Shown in pieces: positions 50,153-59,305 of a stretch of DNA of 64,000 nucleotides. Every line of letters starts with the position of its first letter. Position 1 is the first letter of the stretch. Source of the DNA: JBAZJN01 sp041651295 (lineage in GTDB: Bacteria > Patescibacteriota > UBA1384 > XYA2-FULL-43-10 > CAINNR01); contig JBAZJN010000004.1 of NCBI GenBank assembly GCA_041651295.1, positions 5,474-69,473 on the forward strand, given 5' to 3'. The notes beneath the pieces are model-generated. The model saw nothing but the letters and a program-made list of their open reading frames with translations. It ran no database searches and had not been told where the DNA came from. The position numbers and the translations under genes are program-made.

Positions 50153-50165
50153 AGCTAAATAGTGG
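50147..50165 (+). repeat. 5' arm of the 16S processing stem
   Basis: This 19-nt arm (TTTAACAGCTAAATAGTGG) is the exact complement of 51833-51851, on the far side of the 16S gene. The pair would form the long stem cut by RNase III to release pre-16S rRNA. Confidence 0.85.
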
Positions 50166-50296
50166 TAATTTTCGTCGTCAATTCCCGTCCTAAGAGAAAT
50201 CGAGGGACGAGAGAAATTTTTTTGAAACTTTTTGAGCTAATCAAAAACTTCAATAGCATCCAATGTTGACTATTTAGAAAACAGGAAGATGCAACA

Positions 50297-51747
<1,451 letters not shown>

Positions 51748-51832
51748 CTAAGGAGACAGGCCATTTAATACATGGCCCATGGTCGATCGTTCTGTCGATC
51801 GCAAGATCGATATTACGATAACGGCGAAGTTG

Positions 51833-51851
51833 CCACTATTTAGCTGTTAAA
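51833..51851 (+). repeat. 3' arm of the 16S processing stem
   Basis: CCACTATTTAGCTGTTAAA is the perfect complement of the arm at 50147-50165. Confidence 0.85.
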
Positions 51852-51907
51852 ACAGCAAGCTTATAAAGTCAAAAGTCCGTAAAGTCTATAAAGTTTACGG
51901 AATGATT

Positions 51908-51956
51908 CGTCCAATCGTTCAGTTTATCCTGAATGAAATGAAGGACGGATTTTTTT
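51908..51956 (+). terminator. Terminator of the 16S transcription unit
   Basis: CGTCC (51908) pairs with GGACG (51943) around an inner TTCAG/CTGAA hairpin, followed by GATTTTTTT. It confirms that 16S is transcribed alone. Confidence 0.78.
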
Positions 51957-51957
51957 G

Positions 51958-51986
51958 TTGTCTTTCTGCTATATATGTGATATAAA
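51958..51986 (+). promoter_or_regulatory. Promoter of cassette F
   Basis: TTGTCT and TATAAA are 17 nt apart, starting right after the 16S terminator. The TGTGATATAAAA core is shared with the cassette D promoter. Confidence 0.8.
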
Positions 51987-52015
51987 ACAGTTAGTCTCAA
52001 TAGGGAGATGATCTG

Positions 52016-52471
52016 ATGAGAATGAAAGTGCTCGGATGGATTGAGCTGGTAGCCGTGTCGTTGTTCGTGCTGTGGCTGGCAGTTAGTGCTTGGCCGCTGG
52101 CAATTTCGCTGGGGCAGAAGTTTGCGGCTGACACTGGCGGCGAGAGCATGGTCATGATGTTGTTCGGAGCAGTAGTACTTGTGCCCATCCTCATGAGTCT
52201 TCGGATGCAGTCGAGGCTCGATGGCTACTTGTCAGAACCGAGTGTGGTAGCTACTGGAATCGGGCTCGCGATCTTCATGACCTGGTGTGCTGCGACGCCT
52301 TGGCTTGTGGATGCATCAGAAGGTGCAGTGGTGTTGGCAGACTTGGGGATGACCATAGCAATCCTCTGCCTTGCCGCATGGCAGGTAAATGTCTGGCTCG
52401 ACACCTGCTTTCTGCCAGAGCACTTCCACGACAGCCGACGCGAACAGCGTCGCATCAGGGCCCCGGCTTAA
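52016..52471 (+). CDS. GC-rich orphan membrane protein, cassette F
   Basis: This 151-aa protein is unrecognised. It has four predicted membrane segments (about residues 6-27, 43-62, 78-99 and 105-125), Ala/Leu/Val-rich with several Trp, and a basic C-terminus HFHDSRREQRRIRAPA. AGGGAGATGATCTG precedes the ATG. It is GC-rich and isolated between the 16S terminator and a tRNA promoter, with its own promoter and terminator. Confidence 0.7.
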   Translation: MRMKVLGWIELVAVSLFVLWLAVSAWPLAISLGQKFAADTGGESMVMMLFGAVVLVPILMSLRMQSRLDGYLSEPSVVATGIGLAIFMTWCAATPWLVDASEGAVVLADLGMTIAILCLAAWQVNVWLDTCFLPEHFHDSRREQRRIRAPA

Positions 52472-52489
52472 TGTCGCGGGCATTTTTTA
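52459..52489 (+). terminator. Terminator of cassette F
   Basis: GCCC(C)GGC and GTCGCGGGC pair with a small bulge, followed by ATTTTTT; the ORF stop lies in the loop. Confidence 0.78.
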
Positions 52490-52492
52490 TTC

Positions 52493-52521
52493 TTGAAAAA
52501 AAGTTCGAATTTTGCTAACAT
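52493..52521 (+). promoter_or_regulatory. tRNA-Ile promoter
   Basis: TTGAAA and TAACAT, 17-nt spacer, 13 nt before the mature 5' end. Confidence 0.68.
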
Positions 52522-52534
52522 TAAATAACGAAAT

Positions 52535-52611
52535 GCGCGTATAGCTCAGCTGGTTAGAGCGCGTCACTGATAATGACGAGGTCCATGGTTCGAGTCCATG
52601 TACGCGCACCA
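52535..52611 (+). tRNA. tRNA-Ile (GAT)
   Basis: A complete 77-nt cloverleaf: acceptor GCGCGTA/TACGCGC, anticodon loop CTGATAA giving GAT, T-loop GGTTCGAGTCC and an encoded CCA. It lies about 790 nt past 16S but in a separate transcription unit. Confidence 0.97.
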
Positions 52612-52794
52612 AAGAGATTTCAGTTTTAACTGGAATTTTTTATTAATAAAAATGGAATTTTTACTCTCTATCAGTTATAATTCTGCTCAACGGGCCTATA
52701 ATTAAATGGTATAAACAAGTTTGTTACGCACTGTGGTCGCTTCGCGACACTATTGGATCTTGTAATAATACGGCATCCGTCCCTCGCCTTGTCC

Positions 52795-52870
52795 GGGCTT
52801 GTAGCTTAGTTGGTAAAGCGCCACATTCGCATTGTGGAGATCAGGGGTCCGAATCCCCTCAAGTCCACCA
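52795..52870 (+). tRNA. tRNA-Ala (CGC)
   Basis: Complete 76-nt cloverleaf with acceptor GGGCTTG/CAAGTCC, anticodon loop TTCGCAT (CGC) and encoded CCA. The G3-U70 pair that marks tRNA-Ala is present. The 183-bp gap upstream holds a GTCGC/GCGAC hairpin but no clear promoter. Confidence 0.95.
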
Positions 52871-52947
52871 GGCCGCTTGGCTCAGTTGGTTAGAGCGCCT
52901 CATTCACATTGAGGAGGTCACTGGTTCAAGTCCAGTAGCGGCTACCA
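52871..52947 (+). tRNA. tRNA-Val (CAC)
   Basis: It starts directly after the CCA of tRNA-Ala. Anticodon loop TTCACAT gives CAC; acceptor GGCCGCT pairs with AGCGGCT, with a G1-U72 wobble. The encoded CCA is present. The 3' end is partly duplicated at 53061, where the copy has GGCC and would restore a G1-C72 pair. Confidence 0.95.
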
Positions 52948-52969
52948 TTTATTACATTCGAAAAGTCGA

Positions 52970-53077
52970 CTGGACTTGCAGCGAGGAAGGGGTCGGGAAA
53001 CCTGCGGTTTCCCGCAGAGGAAATTATTCAAAACCGTGGGTTTTGAAAGTGGTTCTTGTGTCCAGTAGCGGCCACCA
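52970..53077 (+). repeat. Hairpin-rich segment ending in a duplicated tRNA-Val 3' end
   Basis: TCCAGTAGCGGCCACCA at 53061-53077 repeats the last 17 nt of tRNA-Val with one change (T to C). Between the two copies are ACTGGACTTG (inverse of the tRNA T-arm), GGGAAACC-TGC-GGTTTCCC and TTCAAAACC-GTG-GGTTTTGAA. It looks like an insertion at, or partial duplication of, the tRNA 3' end. Confidence 0.7.
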
Positions 53078-53094
53078 TAATCATAAAAATATTT

Positions 53095-53562
53095 ATGCTA
53101 TTAGCAACTCATTCTATCGTTGGTGCATTTATTGGTAAAGAAATTGATTACCCGCCGCTGGCTTTTTTGTTTGGAATTATTTCTCATATACTTTTGGATG
53201 CAATTCCTCATGCTGATGGGCCGGACGACAAACCGGGTCAGAAAGAAACCGACCCTATAAGCTTTGCTCAATATGCTTTGGTTGCTGTTGACATAGCCGT
53301 TGGGCTAATCGTTTTCATTTATCTGAACAGTGAGGAAGAGCTGTCGTCATCTGCAATTTGGGGTGCAATCGGGTCAATCCTTCCGGACGCACTGGACAAT
53401 GTTCCGTTTTATAGCGGCAAACTAAGATCAATTTTTTCTCCAATGAAACTCTTTCATCAATTTCATGCCAGAATCCAACACATCAAGCTATCAGTGATCG
53501 CCGGCTTGGCCGTACAATACGCCATTGCTTTATTTTTCCTAATTCTCTTGATTCTGGTATAA
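53095..53562 (+). CDS. Membrane-bound hydrolase-like protein (DUF457/YdjM-like)
   Basis: The ATG at 53095 gives 155 aa. It starts MLLATHSIVGAFIGKEI and contains FGIISHILLDAIPHADG and SILPDALDNVPFY, with later HQFHARIQHIKL. This His/Asp pattern with four membrane segments matches the YdjM/DUF457 membrane metal-dependent hydrolase-like family, but the family has no established reaction. The start has no Shine-Dalgarno and follows the tRNA-Val remnant by 17 nt. Confidence 0.65.
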   Translation: MLLATHSIVGAFIGKEIDYPPLAFLFGIISHILLDAIPHADGPDDKPGQKETDPISFAQYALVAVDIAVGLIVFIYLNSEEELSSSAIWGAIGSILPDALDNVPFYSGKLRSIFSPMKLFHQFHARIQHIKLSVIAGLAVQYAIALFFLILLILV

Positions 53563-53572
53563 TTGGGCTAAC

Positions 53573-53767
53573 ATGAAGGTTCTGGAATTTTTTGGAATTC
53601 TAATATTGGGTTTTGCCTTAATTTATTTTTCCTATCCGCTCTACAACATCACTGGCCGTCAAGACTGGATTGAAAAATATTTGGGTCCTGGGGGTACAAT
53701 CACTTTTTATCGGCTCCTTGGCATATTGATTGTCGTATTTGCGTTTATATTCTTAATAAATTTATAG
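53573..53767 (+). CDS. Two-pass small membrane protein
   Basis: This 64-aa protein has two membrane segments joined by YNITGRQDWIEKYLGPGGTI. It is a typical CPR small membrane protein and I assign no function. TATAAT lies 9 nt before the ATG, so a nearly leaderless mRNA is possible. Confidence 0.65.
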   Translation: MKVLEFFGILILGFALIYFSYPLYNITGRQDWIEKYLGPGGTITFYRLLGILIVVFAFIFLINL

Positions 53768-53784
53768 ATCGAATTGGAGGGTTT

Positions 53785-56544
53785 ATGAATGTCAGAAAGA
53801 AGATCGCGCTAATCGTGACTTTGACGATCGTTGTTATCGCCGGACTTTTCGTTCTAAGAAACTATTATGGAGACAAATTCGGAATTTTTGCCGATCGATT
53901 AACTGATGAAAAAATTTTAGCTACCAAATCAGTTGTGAGTGGGGATTTCGATAGCTATCAGCAAACAAATTTGGTTAAAGAGGACGGAAATCTTCAAATT
54001 AAGAATAGTAATGCGTCTCAAACTTGCGGCAACTATCCTTCGACAATAGATACCAGTGGCATATCAGAGAATGCAAAAGCTTCTCTTGAAATGTATGAGG
54101 TGCAACCTGAAACTCCTTATGTGCCGACAAATTTTGACAAAGATTATATGGTGGGCAACACCCAATATATCAGCAATAAAACTCAATTTAATCTCGTGCC
54201 TGCGGACCCTGACAGCGACTTGTTGGGGTTTTCAATTAAAAGGGGCAATGGCTGGTTAAAATTTGAGTTAAATCCGGCCGTTAAAGAAGGAGAAATCGGA
54301 ACTCCGGATAAGCGGAATGCAGTCCACGGCAAAATTGTTTTGCCAGCCGGTTTTTCAGTTAATGCTGCCTCGCTTGTTTACGACGAAAGTAGCAGTGGCA
54401 TAGAAAATCAAGGGGATGATAAGCATGATCTCTCGAGTACCAATGATGAAATCGTTCTGTCACAAAGCGATCCGAGGGAAGTTGAATTCTTTTTGGCAAC
54501 CTATAATAGCCTGGATACTTTTGCTTTGAATTATTGTTTTACGCCATCGACCGGTATCGAAGGTTCGGTTTCGGGTCAAATTGATTTAGGCGAGATTAAA
54601 CCAATTTCCAGTCTTCGGTTAGAAATGAACAACTGGATTGCTGCTAAGGATAGCGCCCTAGTTTCTGCTAGTGTTTCTAAAGATGGGCAAAACTGGATTT
54701 CCGGTCCGCAACGTGATACGAGAAGATACAATTTTCAGGGCAGCAATCCGCTAGACTCCTACTGTTTCCGTTATATTAAATTTACAATTACCCTAAAGTC
54801 CGACAATCGAACCACCAGCCCTCTAGGACTGAAAAAGATGGATATTTATGGTGGCGACCATTGTGGTTCCGAAATTCCATTTAACCCGGGAAATGTTGAC
54901 GGTGATATGGCTTGTTCGAATGGCATAGACGATGATGGTGACGGCAAAACCGATTTTTCCGCTTCCGGGGGCGATCCGGGTTGTACCGATTTAATGGATG
55001 ATAGTGAGCAAAATCCCATTTCGATGTGTAAAGACGGTTCAAACGAAGGGGCTCAACTAACTATCAATATTACCGGACAAACTTATAGTAATATCGCCGA
55101 AATTAAAAAACATGAAATTTGGGTTGGCGGCTCAAATACCCCGATTAATTCGGGTGAGCCAATTCAACTTATTGCTGATGGCGTTGCTATCAAAGACTCG
55201 GCTATTGCTCAGGATGTAGTCGGTCTGGCGGTTTATCGAGGAGAGGGATATTTCTTTATTAAAAATCAATCTGTCGGTTTGGAGCAAAAAGCAGCTCAGG
55301 GTAATTTTACGATAACCGGTCCGGCGATCACCAAGGTTAGCAATTATCACTTTGATAATCCCAACGACGGAATTGCTGAAATGGGCAATTCCGAACAGGA
55401 TGAATATTCGATAAAATCCGGAGAAAAAACTGGCACTTTTACCACTACTGTAAGAAACGGTATTGATGGTATATATGTTTATTATCAATACACCCCAAAA
55501 ACCGGCGGAGCCTGCCAATGTCAAGACAAAAAGGACAACGATAATAATAAATTCACTGATTTCCCGGAGGATTTTGGCTGTTCATCGGCCATCGACAATA
55601 TTGAGGCTAAATCAACCCAGCAACTAACTTTGTATTCGGCTTGCAAAAATGGCCTTGACGATGATAATGACGGAAAAGTTGACTATCCGGATGATCCAGG
55701 TTGTGAATCGGCAATTGATAACGATGAAAAAGAGCCGGCAAAAGTTTGTCGCACCGGCGACACAACCAATCTGAGTTTTACCGTAACCGAGTTGTCAGTC
55801 GGTAGCGCTACGGATCCGGGTACTAAAGTAACTGAAGCTAGCAATGCAACGAAAGTAAAAATATTTACCGGCGATGGAAAAGAGCATGCTGTCGGTGAGA
55901 AAATTGATTTAATAGTGAACGGCGAACCGGTGATTGACAGTTCGCTGGCGGATAAGGAGGGATCTTTACTGATTAAGCGGGGACCGGGATACATTTACTT
56001 GGCATCAAAAGAGACAAAAGGACAAAAGCGTATAACCGAGGTCGGCAAACTTAAATTAAACGGTGTAAAAATCTCCGAAGTCTTAAACGGTTACGCCAGG
56101 CTGGCATCATCATCACCGTTTTTCATTGCCGGCCCGTTTGAAGGTCAGGGAGACGGTGCAACTAACGCTGACAAGAATAATGATGAATTTTCAGTTTCCA
56201 AGGATAAAACCACTTTGTCTTTTGCCAGCATGGCCAGCGGAGGTTCGGATTCGGCTTATATTTATTACGACTACACTCATACTTTAGCTGGTGGTTGCGC
56301 CTGCCAAGACGGAAAAGACAATGACGGTGACGGTCTATCTGATATGAACGATAAAGGTTGCGCTGATAGCGGCGACAATGACGAGACAAATTCCATTATG
56401 ACTCTGATTAGTGAACCGGTTAGAATTTTACCGGCATTAATCACCTCGGGTACGGGATTCGTAATTCTGGTCATCGTCATCTTGTTAATTGCCGGTATTA
56501 GCATCTATTTCGTATTAAAAAACGACAAAGGTAAAATTGGCTAG
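53785..56544 (+). CDS. Large surface protein with Asp-rich Cys repeats
   Basis: The 919-aa protein has an N-terminal anchor/signal (about residues 7-26), a discoidin-like region (about 250-355, SLRLEMNNWIAAKDSALVSA) and four copies of a Cys/Asp-rich unit: CSNGIDDDGDGKTDF, CQDKKDNDNNKFTDF, CKNGLDDDNDGKVDY and CQDGKDNDGDGLSDM, each followed by D/E-P/K-G-C. The DxDxDG spacing suggests calcium binding. A C-terminal membrane segment (about 888-910) and short basic tail follow. A sortase gene overlaps the end by 8 nt. Confidence 0.82.
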   Translation: MNVRKKIALIVTLTIVVIAGLFVLRNYYGDKFGIFADRLTDEKILATKSVVSGDFDSYQQTNLVKEDGNLQIKNSNASQTCGNYPSTIDTSGISENAKASLEMYEVQPETPYVPTNFDKDYMVGNTQYISNKTQFNLVPADPDSDLLGFSIKRGNGWLKFELNPAVKEGEIGTPDKRNAVHGKIVLPAGFSVNAASLVYDESSSGIENQGDDKHDLSSTNDEIVLSQSDPREVEFFLATYNSLDTFALNYCFTPSTGIEGSVSGQIDLGEIKPISSLRLEMNNWIAAKDSALVSASVSKDGQNWISGPQRDTRRYNFQGSNPLDSYCFRYIKFTITLKSDNRTTSPLGLKKMDIYGGDHCGSEIPFNPGNVDGDMACSNGIDDDGDGKTDFSASGGDPGCTDLMDDSEQNPISMCKDGSNEGAQLTINITGQTYSNIAEIKKHEIWVGGSNTPINSGEPIQLIADGVAIKDSAIAQDVVGLAVYRGEGYFFIKNQSVGLEQKAAQGNFTITGPAITKVSNYHFDNPNDGIAEMGNSEQDEYSIKSGEKTGTFTTTVRNGIDGIYVYYQYTPKTGGACQCQDKKDNDNNKFTDFPEDFGCSSAIDNIEAKSTQQLTLYSACKNGLDDDNDGKVDYPDDPGCESAIDNDEKEPAKVCRTGDTTNLSFTVTELSVGSATDPGTKVTEASNATKVKIFTGDGKEHAVGEKIDLIVNGEPVIDSSLADKEGSLLIKRGPGYIYLASKETKGQKRITEVGKLKLNGVKISEVLNGYARLASSSPFFIAGPFEGQGDGATNADKNNDEFSVSKDKTTLSFASMASGGSDSAYIYYDYTHTLAGGCACQDGKDNDGDGLSDMNDKGCADSGDNDETNSIMTLISEPVRILPALITSGTGFVILVIVILLIAGISIYFVLKNDKGKIG

Positions 56545-57175
56545 AAAAATATTGAAAATTGTATTTGTATTGGTGCTGTCTGTCGTTTTAGGCTATATGC
56601 TTCTAAATGCCAGGGCAGTTTATAAGCTGGTACAGTATCGGCTAAATCCCGAAGGCCTAAAAAACCCAAGCGAGCTTTCGGATATTCAAAAAGTGGCTGT
56701 AAACAAATCGCCAAAACAATCTACTTCAACTGCCGAGTCAACAGGTTTTGATCTTCGGGAAAACTGGTTTTCGTATCCAGAGCTTGGGATTAAAGCGCCG
56801 ATTTTTTGGGACGTTCCAATTTCCGAATCGAATACAAAAATGAACTTTGGTTTGACCCACATAGAAAATACCTCGGTTCCGGGAAGCGGAGGGGAAGGAT
56901 TGATCTCCGGCCATAGCTCTCATTATTGGTGGCAAAAAGGTGATTATTCCGAAGTTTTCGTAAATTTGCCCAAGGCAAAAATTGGTGATCGGTTCATGAT
57001 AAATAAAAACGGTTTGCAGGTTTACGAAATTGATAAAAAATACGAAGTAAAAACCAGTCAATATTTAGAATTTGAAACCGAAGGGCCGGAAAGAATGAAA
57101 TTAATGACCTGCGTTCCGATCGGCACCAATCTTCGCAGATTGATTATAGAAGGCAAGCTGATTAATGTTCTTTAG
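56537..57175 (+). CDS. Sortase family transpeptidase
   Basis: This 212-aa protein has an N-terminal membrane anchor (about residues 5-24) and a sortase domain with His in ISGHSSHYWW (His126/His129), Cys192 in LMTCVPIG and Arg shortly after in TNLRRLI. The order His-Cys-Arg and the compact size fit class D/E-like or CPR sortases. The TTG start overlaps the surface-protein gene, so the two are coupled; the surface protein is a plausible substrate although it lacks a clear LPxTG (it has ILPALITSG before its last membrane segment). Confidence 0.88.
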   Translation: MARKILKIVFVLVLSVVLGYMLLNARAVYKLVQYRLNPEGLKNPSELSDIQKVAVNKSPKQSTSTAESTGFDLRENWFSYPELGIKAPIFWDVPISESNTKMNFGLTHIENTSVPGSGGEGLISGHSSHYWWQKGDYSEVFVNLPKAKIGDRFMINKNGLQVYEIDKKYEVKTSQYLEFETEGPERMKLMTCVPIGTNLRRLIIEGKLINVL

Positions 57176-57178
57176 GAC

Positions 57179-57207
57179 TTGAATTTTTCTCACAAATTGT
57201 ATATAAT
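57179..57207 (+). promoter_or_regulatory. tRNA-Ala promoter, now upstream of a GIY-YIG gene
   Basis: TTGAAT and perfect TATAAT are 17 nt apart. The -10 ends 10 nt before a copy of the tRNA-Ala 5' end at 57217, suggesting this was the original tRNA promoter. Confidence 0.75.
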
Positions 57208-57214
57208 TTTTGCG

Positions 57215-57283
57215 TTGGGCCCGTAGTCCCGAAGTGATAAATCGTTCGGGATCCCGACAACTTTCGTTCGTCGGGACTTAGTT
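57215..57283 (+). repeat. Duplicated tRNA-Ala 5' end followed by tandem hairpins
   Basis: TTGGGCCCGTAG at 57215-57226 repeats exactly at 57549-57560, where it starts the intact tRNA-Ala. After the first copy come two hairpins with related stems, TCCCGAA/TTCGGGA and TCCCGAC/GTCGGGA. The GIY-YIG gene lies between the direct repeats. Confidence 0.8.
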
Positions 57284-57290
57284 TCCGACT

Positions 57291-57560
57291 ATGAAACCTT
57301 GCGTATATATTTTGGAAATTAGAAATGGCGAATATTATATTGGCTCGACCAACAATATAAATCGCCGATTGAAAGAACATCGACTGGGGAATCATGCTGG
57401 AACAAGATTTCTTAAAGATATCGAGTTGTTATTAGTTCAAGAATATGAAACGCTAATATTAGCGAGGCGGATTGAATCGAGATTAAAGAAATTCAAAAGT
57501 AGAAAAATTATAAACAAAATAATTAAAGATGGAGAGATAAAAATTAATTTGGGCCCGTAG
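57291..57560 (+). CDS. GIY-YIG endonuclease-like protein abutting tRNA-Ala
   Basis: This 89-aa single-domain GIY-YIG protein (CVYILEIRNGEYYIGSTNNINRRLKEH at the N-terminus, with Arg and His in place, and Glu in ILARRIESRLKK) resembles the YhbQ/UvrC-N group. Its stop codon TAG is part of the tRNA-Ala 5' end, so gene and tRNA overlap by 10 nt. It lies between two copies of the tRNA start. It has no clear ribosome site. It may be a mobile or homing-type nuclease, or an ordinary small nuclease caught in a duplication. Confidence 0.8.
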   Translation: MKPCVYILEIRNGEYYIGSTNNINRRLKEHRLGNHAGTRFLKDIELLLVQEYETLILARRIESRLKKFKSRKIINKIIKDGEIKINLGP

Positions 57561-57626
57561 CTTAGTTGGTAGAGCGCCTCATTTGCACTGAGGAGGTCGC
57601 AGGTTCGACTCCTGTCGGGTCCACCA
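57551..57626 (+). tRNA. tRNA-Ala (TGC)
   Basis: A complete 76-nt tRNA: acceptor GGGCCCG/CGGGTCC with G3-U70, anticodon loop TTTGCAC (TGC), T-loop GGTTCGACTCC, encoded CCA. The GIY-YIG ORF ends in its first 10 nt and the serine recombinase ORF, on the other strand, ends inside it. It is the likely attachment site of the island. Confidence 0.97.
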
Positions 57627-59117
57627 TAACGAATTTAGTACATTTGTATCACTTATGCCAACTGCTCGCTCCGCTCGCTTAGAGAGTGCTGTAAAGGGTT
57701 TTTTCAAATCAATCAGCAATTTGCCATTTAAAATAGTGCGGTTCGAGCCGACGGTTTTCAAAAAATTTCTCATTTCGGGGAAATTTTTTGTTTTGGCGAG
57801 ATTATCGGCTCTGTTGGCCTCAATTATCCAATCCTTTAGGAGTTCGAGCCGATGATTTCCTTTTCGTTCAAAATCGCTTAATTCTTCTTCAACAGACTTC
57901 TTCAGCTCAACCAATTCGTTCTTTTTTATGTGGTATTCATTAAGCTCGAAAGCTCCCTCGAGATAGCCGTTTGACAGTCGATCAATTTTAACAGCTATCT
58001 CTTTGAGCTTTTCTTTTAGATTTTGAACGAAAATTCCCGATGTGTCGTTTTCTTCCTGTTCCCACTCTGCTACCTTAACCAGAAACTTGTCTCTCCACTC
58101 ATCGGGAATGGAAACTTTTTGACAGTAGCCATGTATTTGGTCGGCAAGCTCTTTTTCCGGTAAAAAAGGATTGACGCATTTTTTTACTTTGCTTTTTCTG
58201 GTGCAACGATAGTAATGGTATATAAGCCCACTCTTCTTGATGTGTCTTTCTCCTGTGATCTTATATCCGCAATCCCCACAAACAGCAAAGTTTTTGAAAA
58301 TCAATTCCTTTTTTAGTTTTGTTTTTCGAGGCTTGCCGTTATCTATAATTGCCGATTGTATTCTGTCAAAAAGTTTCTTGGAAATCATCGGCTTGTGCGA
58401 GCCTTGTTGTAGCTCGCCTTTAAATCTAAACATGCCGTAGTAGAAAGGATTGGTTAAAAAGCCTTGCACCGTTGAAAGATTAAACGGTGCTCCACCTCGG
58501 CCAACTAAGCCTTGAGAAAACATTTCATCTCGGATTTTAGTTAAGGTGTGGTTGCCTTTGGCGAAAAGCTCCAATATCTTTTTCATTTTATTGAATGTCG
58601 CCTTGTCCGGTTCGATAGTGCGGATCCTCGGCTCATTGTAATATCCAAGCGGAGCTTTTGCCGGCATTTCACCACGCCTTAACTTCTGTCGTATTCCTCG
58701 CAAAATGTTTTCTCTTAAATTGTCGGTGTAATACTTGGCCTGTCCGAAGGCAACGCTTAACATGAACTTTCCTTGCGGAGTAGTATCAAACCAAAAGGTC
58801 GGAAACTTCAATGACTGAATTTTGCCCATGTCAACCAGATAGATGACTTTACCGCCATCAATTGAGTTCCTTGCTAGCCTATCTGGATTCCAGGCCAAAA
58901 TTCCTGTAGCCTTGCCTTCTTCCATTTCTGAAAGCATTTGATTAAATATCGGTCGCCCCGGCTCCTTGGCAGTACGCGACTCGCTAAACTCTTTTGTAAC
59001 AAAGAGATTGTTTTGTTTAGCATAATCCCTTAGTTCTTGGAGCTGGGCTTCGATAGATAAAATCTGCCGTTCCTCTTCCTCGGACGACTTTCTGCAGTAG
59101 ATGAAATATTTTAGCAT
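57579..59117 (-). CDS. Large serine recombinase (integrase)
   Basis: This 512-aa site-specific recombinase has an N-terminal resolvase domain with Ser in YCRKSSEEEE and the AWNPDRLARNSIDGG motif, a recombinase domain (LRRGEMPAKAPLGYY), a zinc ribbon (CGDCGYKI, then CTRKSKVKKC), a coiled coil and a C-terminal tail. The last residues (WWTRQESNLRPPQCK) are encoded by the antisense of tRNA-Ala, as in related integrases that use tRNA ends. A GAGGAGGGG site precedes the ATG. The 3' 40 codons lie in a 124-bp inverted repeat. Confidence 0.95.
   Translation of the reverse strand: MLKYFIYCRKSSEEEERQILSIEAQLQELRDYAKQNNLFVTKEFSESRTAKEPGRPIFNQMLSEMEEGKATGILAWNPDRLARNSIDGGKVIYLVDMGKIQSLKFPTFWFDTTPQGKFMLSVAFGQAKYYTDNLRENILRGIRQKLRRGEMPAKAPLGYYNEPRIRTIEPDKATFNKMKKILELFAKGNHTLTKIRDEMFSQGLVGRGGAPFNLSTVQGFLTNPFYYGMFRFKGELQQGSHKPMISKKLFDRIQSAIIDNGKPRKTKLKKELIFKNFAVCGDCGYKITGERHIKKSGLIYHYYRCTRKSKVKKCVNPFLPEKELADQIHGYCQKVSIPDEWRDKFLVKVAEWEQEENDTSGIFVQNLKEKLKEIAVKIDRLSNGYLEGAFELNEYHIKKNELVELKKSVEEELSDFERKGNHRLELLKDWIIEANRADNLAKTKNFPEMRNFLKTVGSNRTILNGKLLIDLKKPFTALSKRAERAVGISDTNVLNSLWWTRQESNLRPPQCK
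57621..57744. repeat. Left arm of a 124-bp inverted repeat
   Basis: It starts at the CCACCA end of tRNA-Ala and runs into the recombinase 3' coding region. The arm at 59306-59429 is its reverse complement with a single mismatch. It is the left boundary of a potentially invertible 1.8-kb segment. Confidence 0.95.
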
Positions 59118-59242
59118 AAACCCCTCCTCGTTATATTCACTATCGATTTTATCTTTTTGGTATCAAATGCTTTCCGTTTGGATTCACCGACAATTTTAAT
59201 CTCGCCAATTATCCCTATCGGGACCAAAACCTTTCGGCTCAA
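59111..59242 (-). CDS. Possible small protein coupled to the recombinase
   Basis: A 43-codon frame from a TTG start (MSRKVLVPIGIIGEIKIVGE, then Lys/Arg-rich) ends with TAA overlapping the recombinase ATG. The overlap and basic composition would suit a recombinase accessory factor, but the start codon and ribosome site are weak. It may be noncoding leader. Confidence 0.28.
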   Translation of the reverse strand: MSRKVLVPIGIIGEIKIVGESKRKAFDTKKIKSIVNITRRGLC

Positions 59243-59305
59243 AGCATAATAATATATTGATGAAATATTGTAATATATTCTTATGCTTTCTGAACTATCG
59301 CTCAG

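Noticed and set aside
51748..52534. A 23S rRNA gene after 16S
   Set aside because: The region contains a terminator, a cassette gene and a tRNA promoter; no 23S sequence is recognisable.
56162..56504. Minus-strand ORFs within the surface-protein gene
   Set aside because: They are antisense to the Asp-rich repeats and have no ribosome sites or recognisable content.
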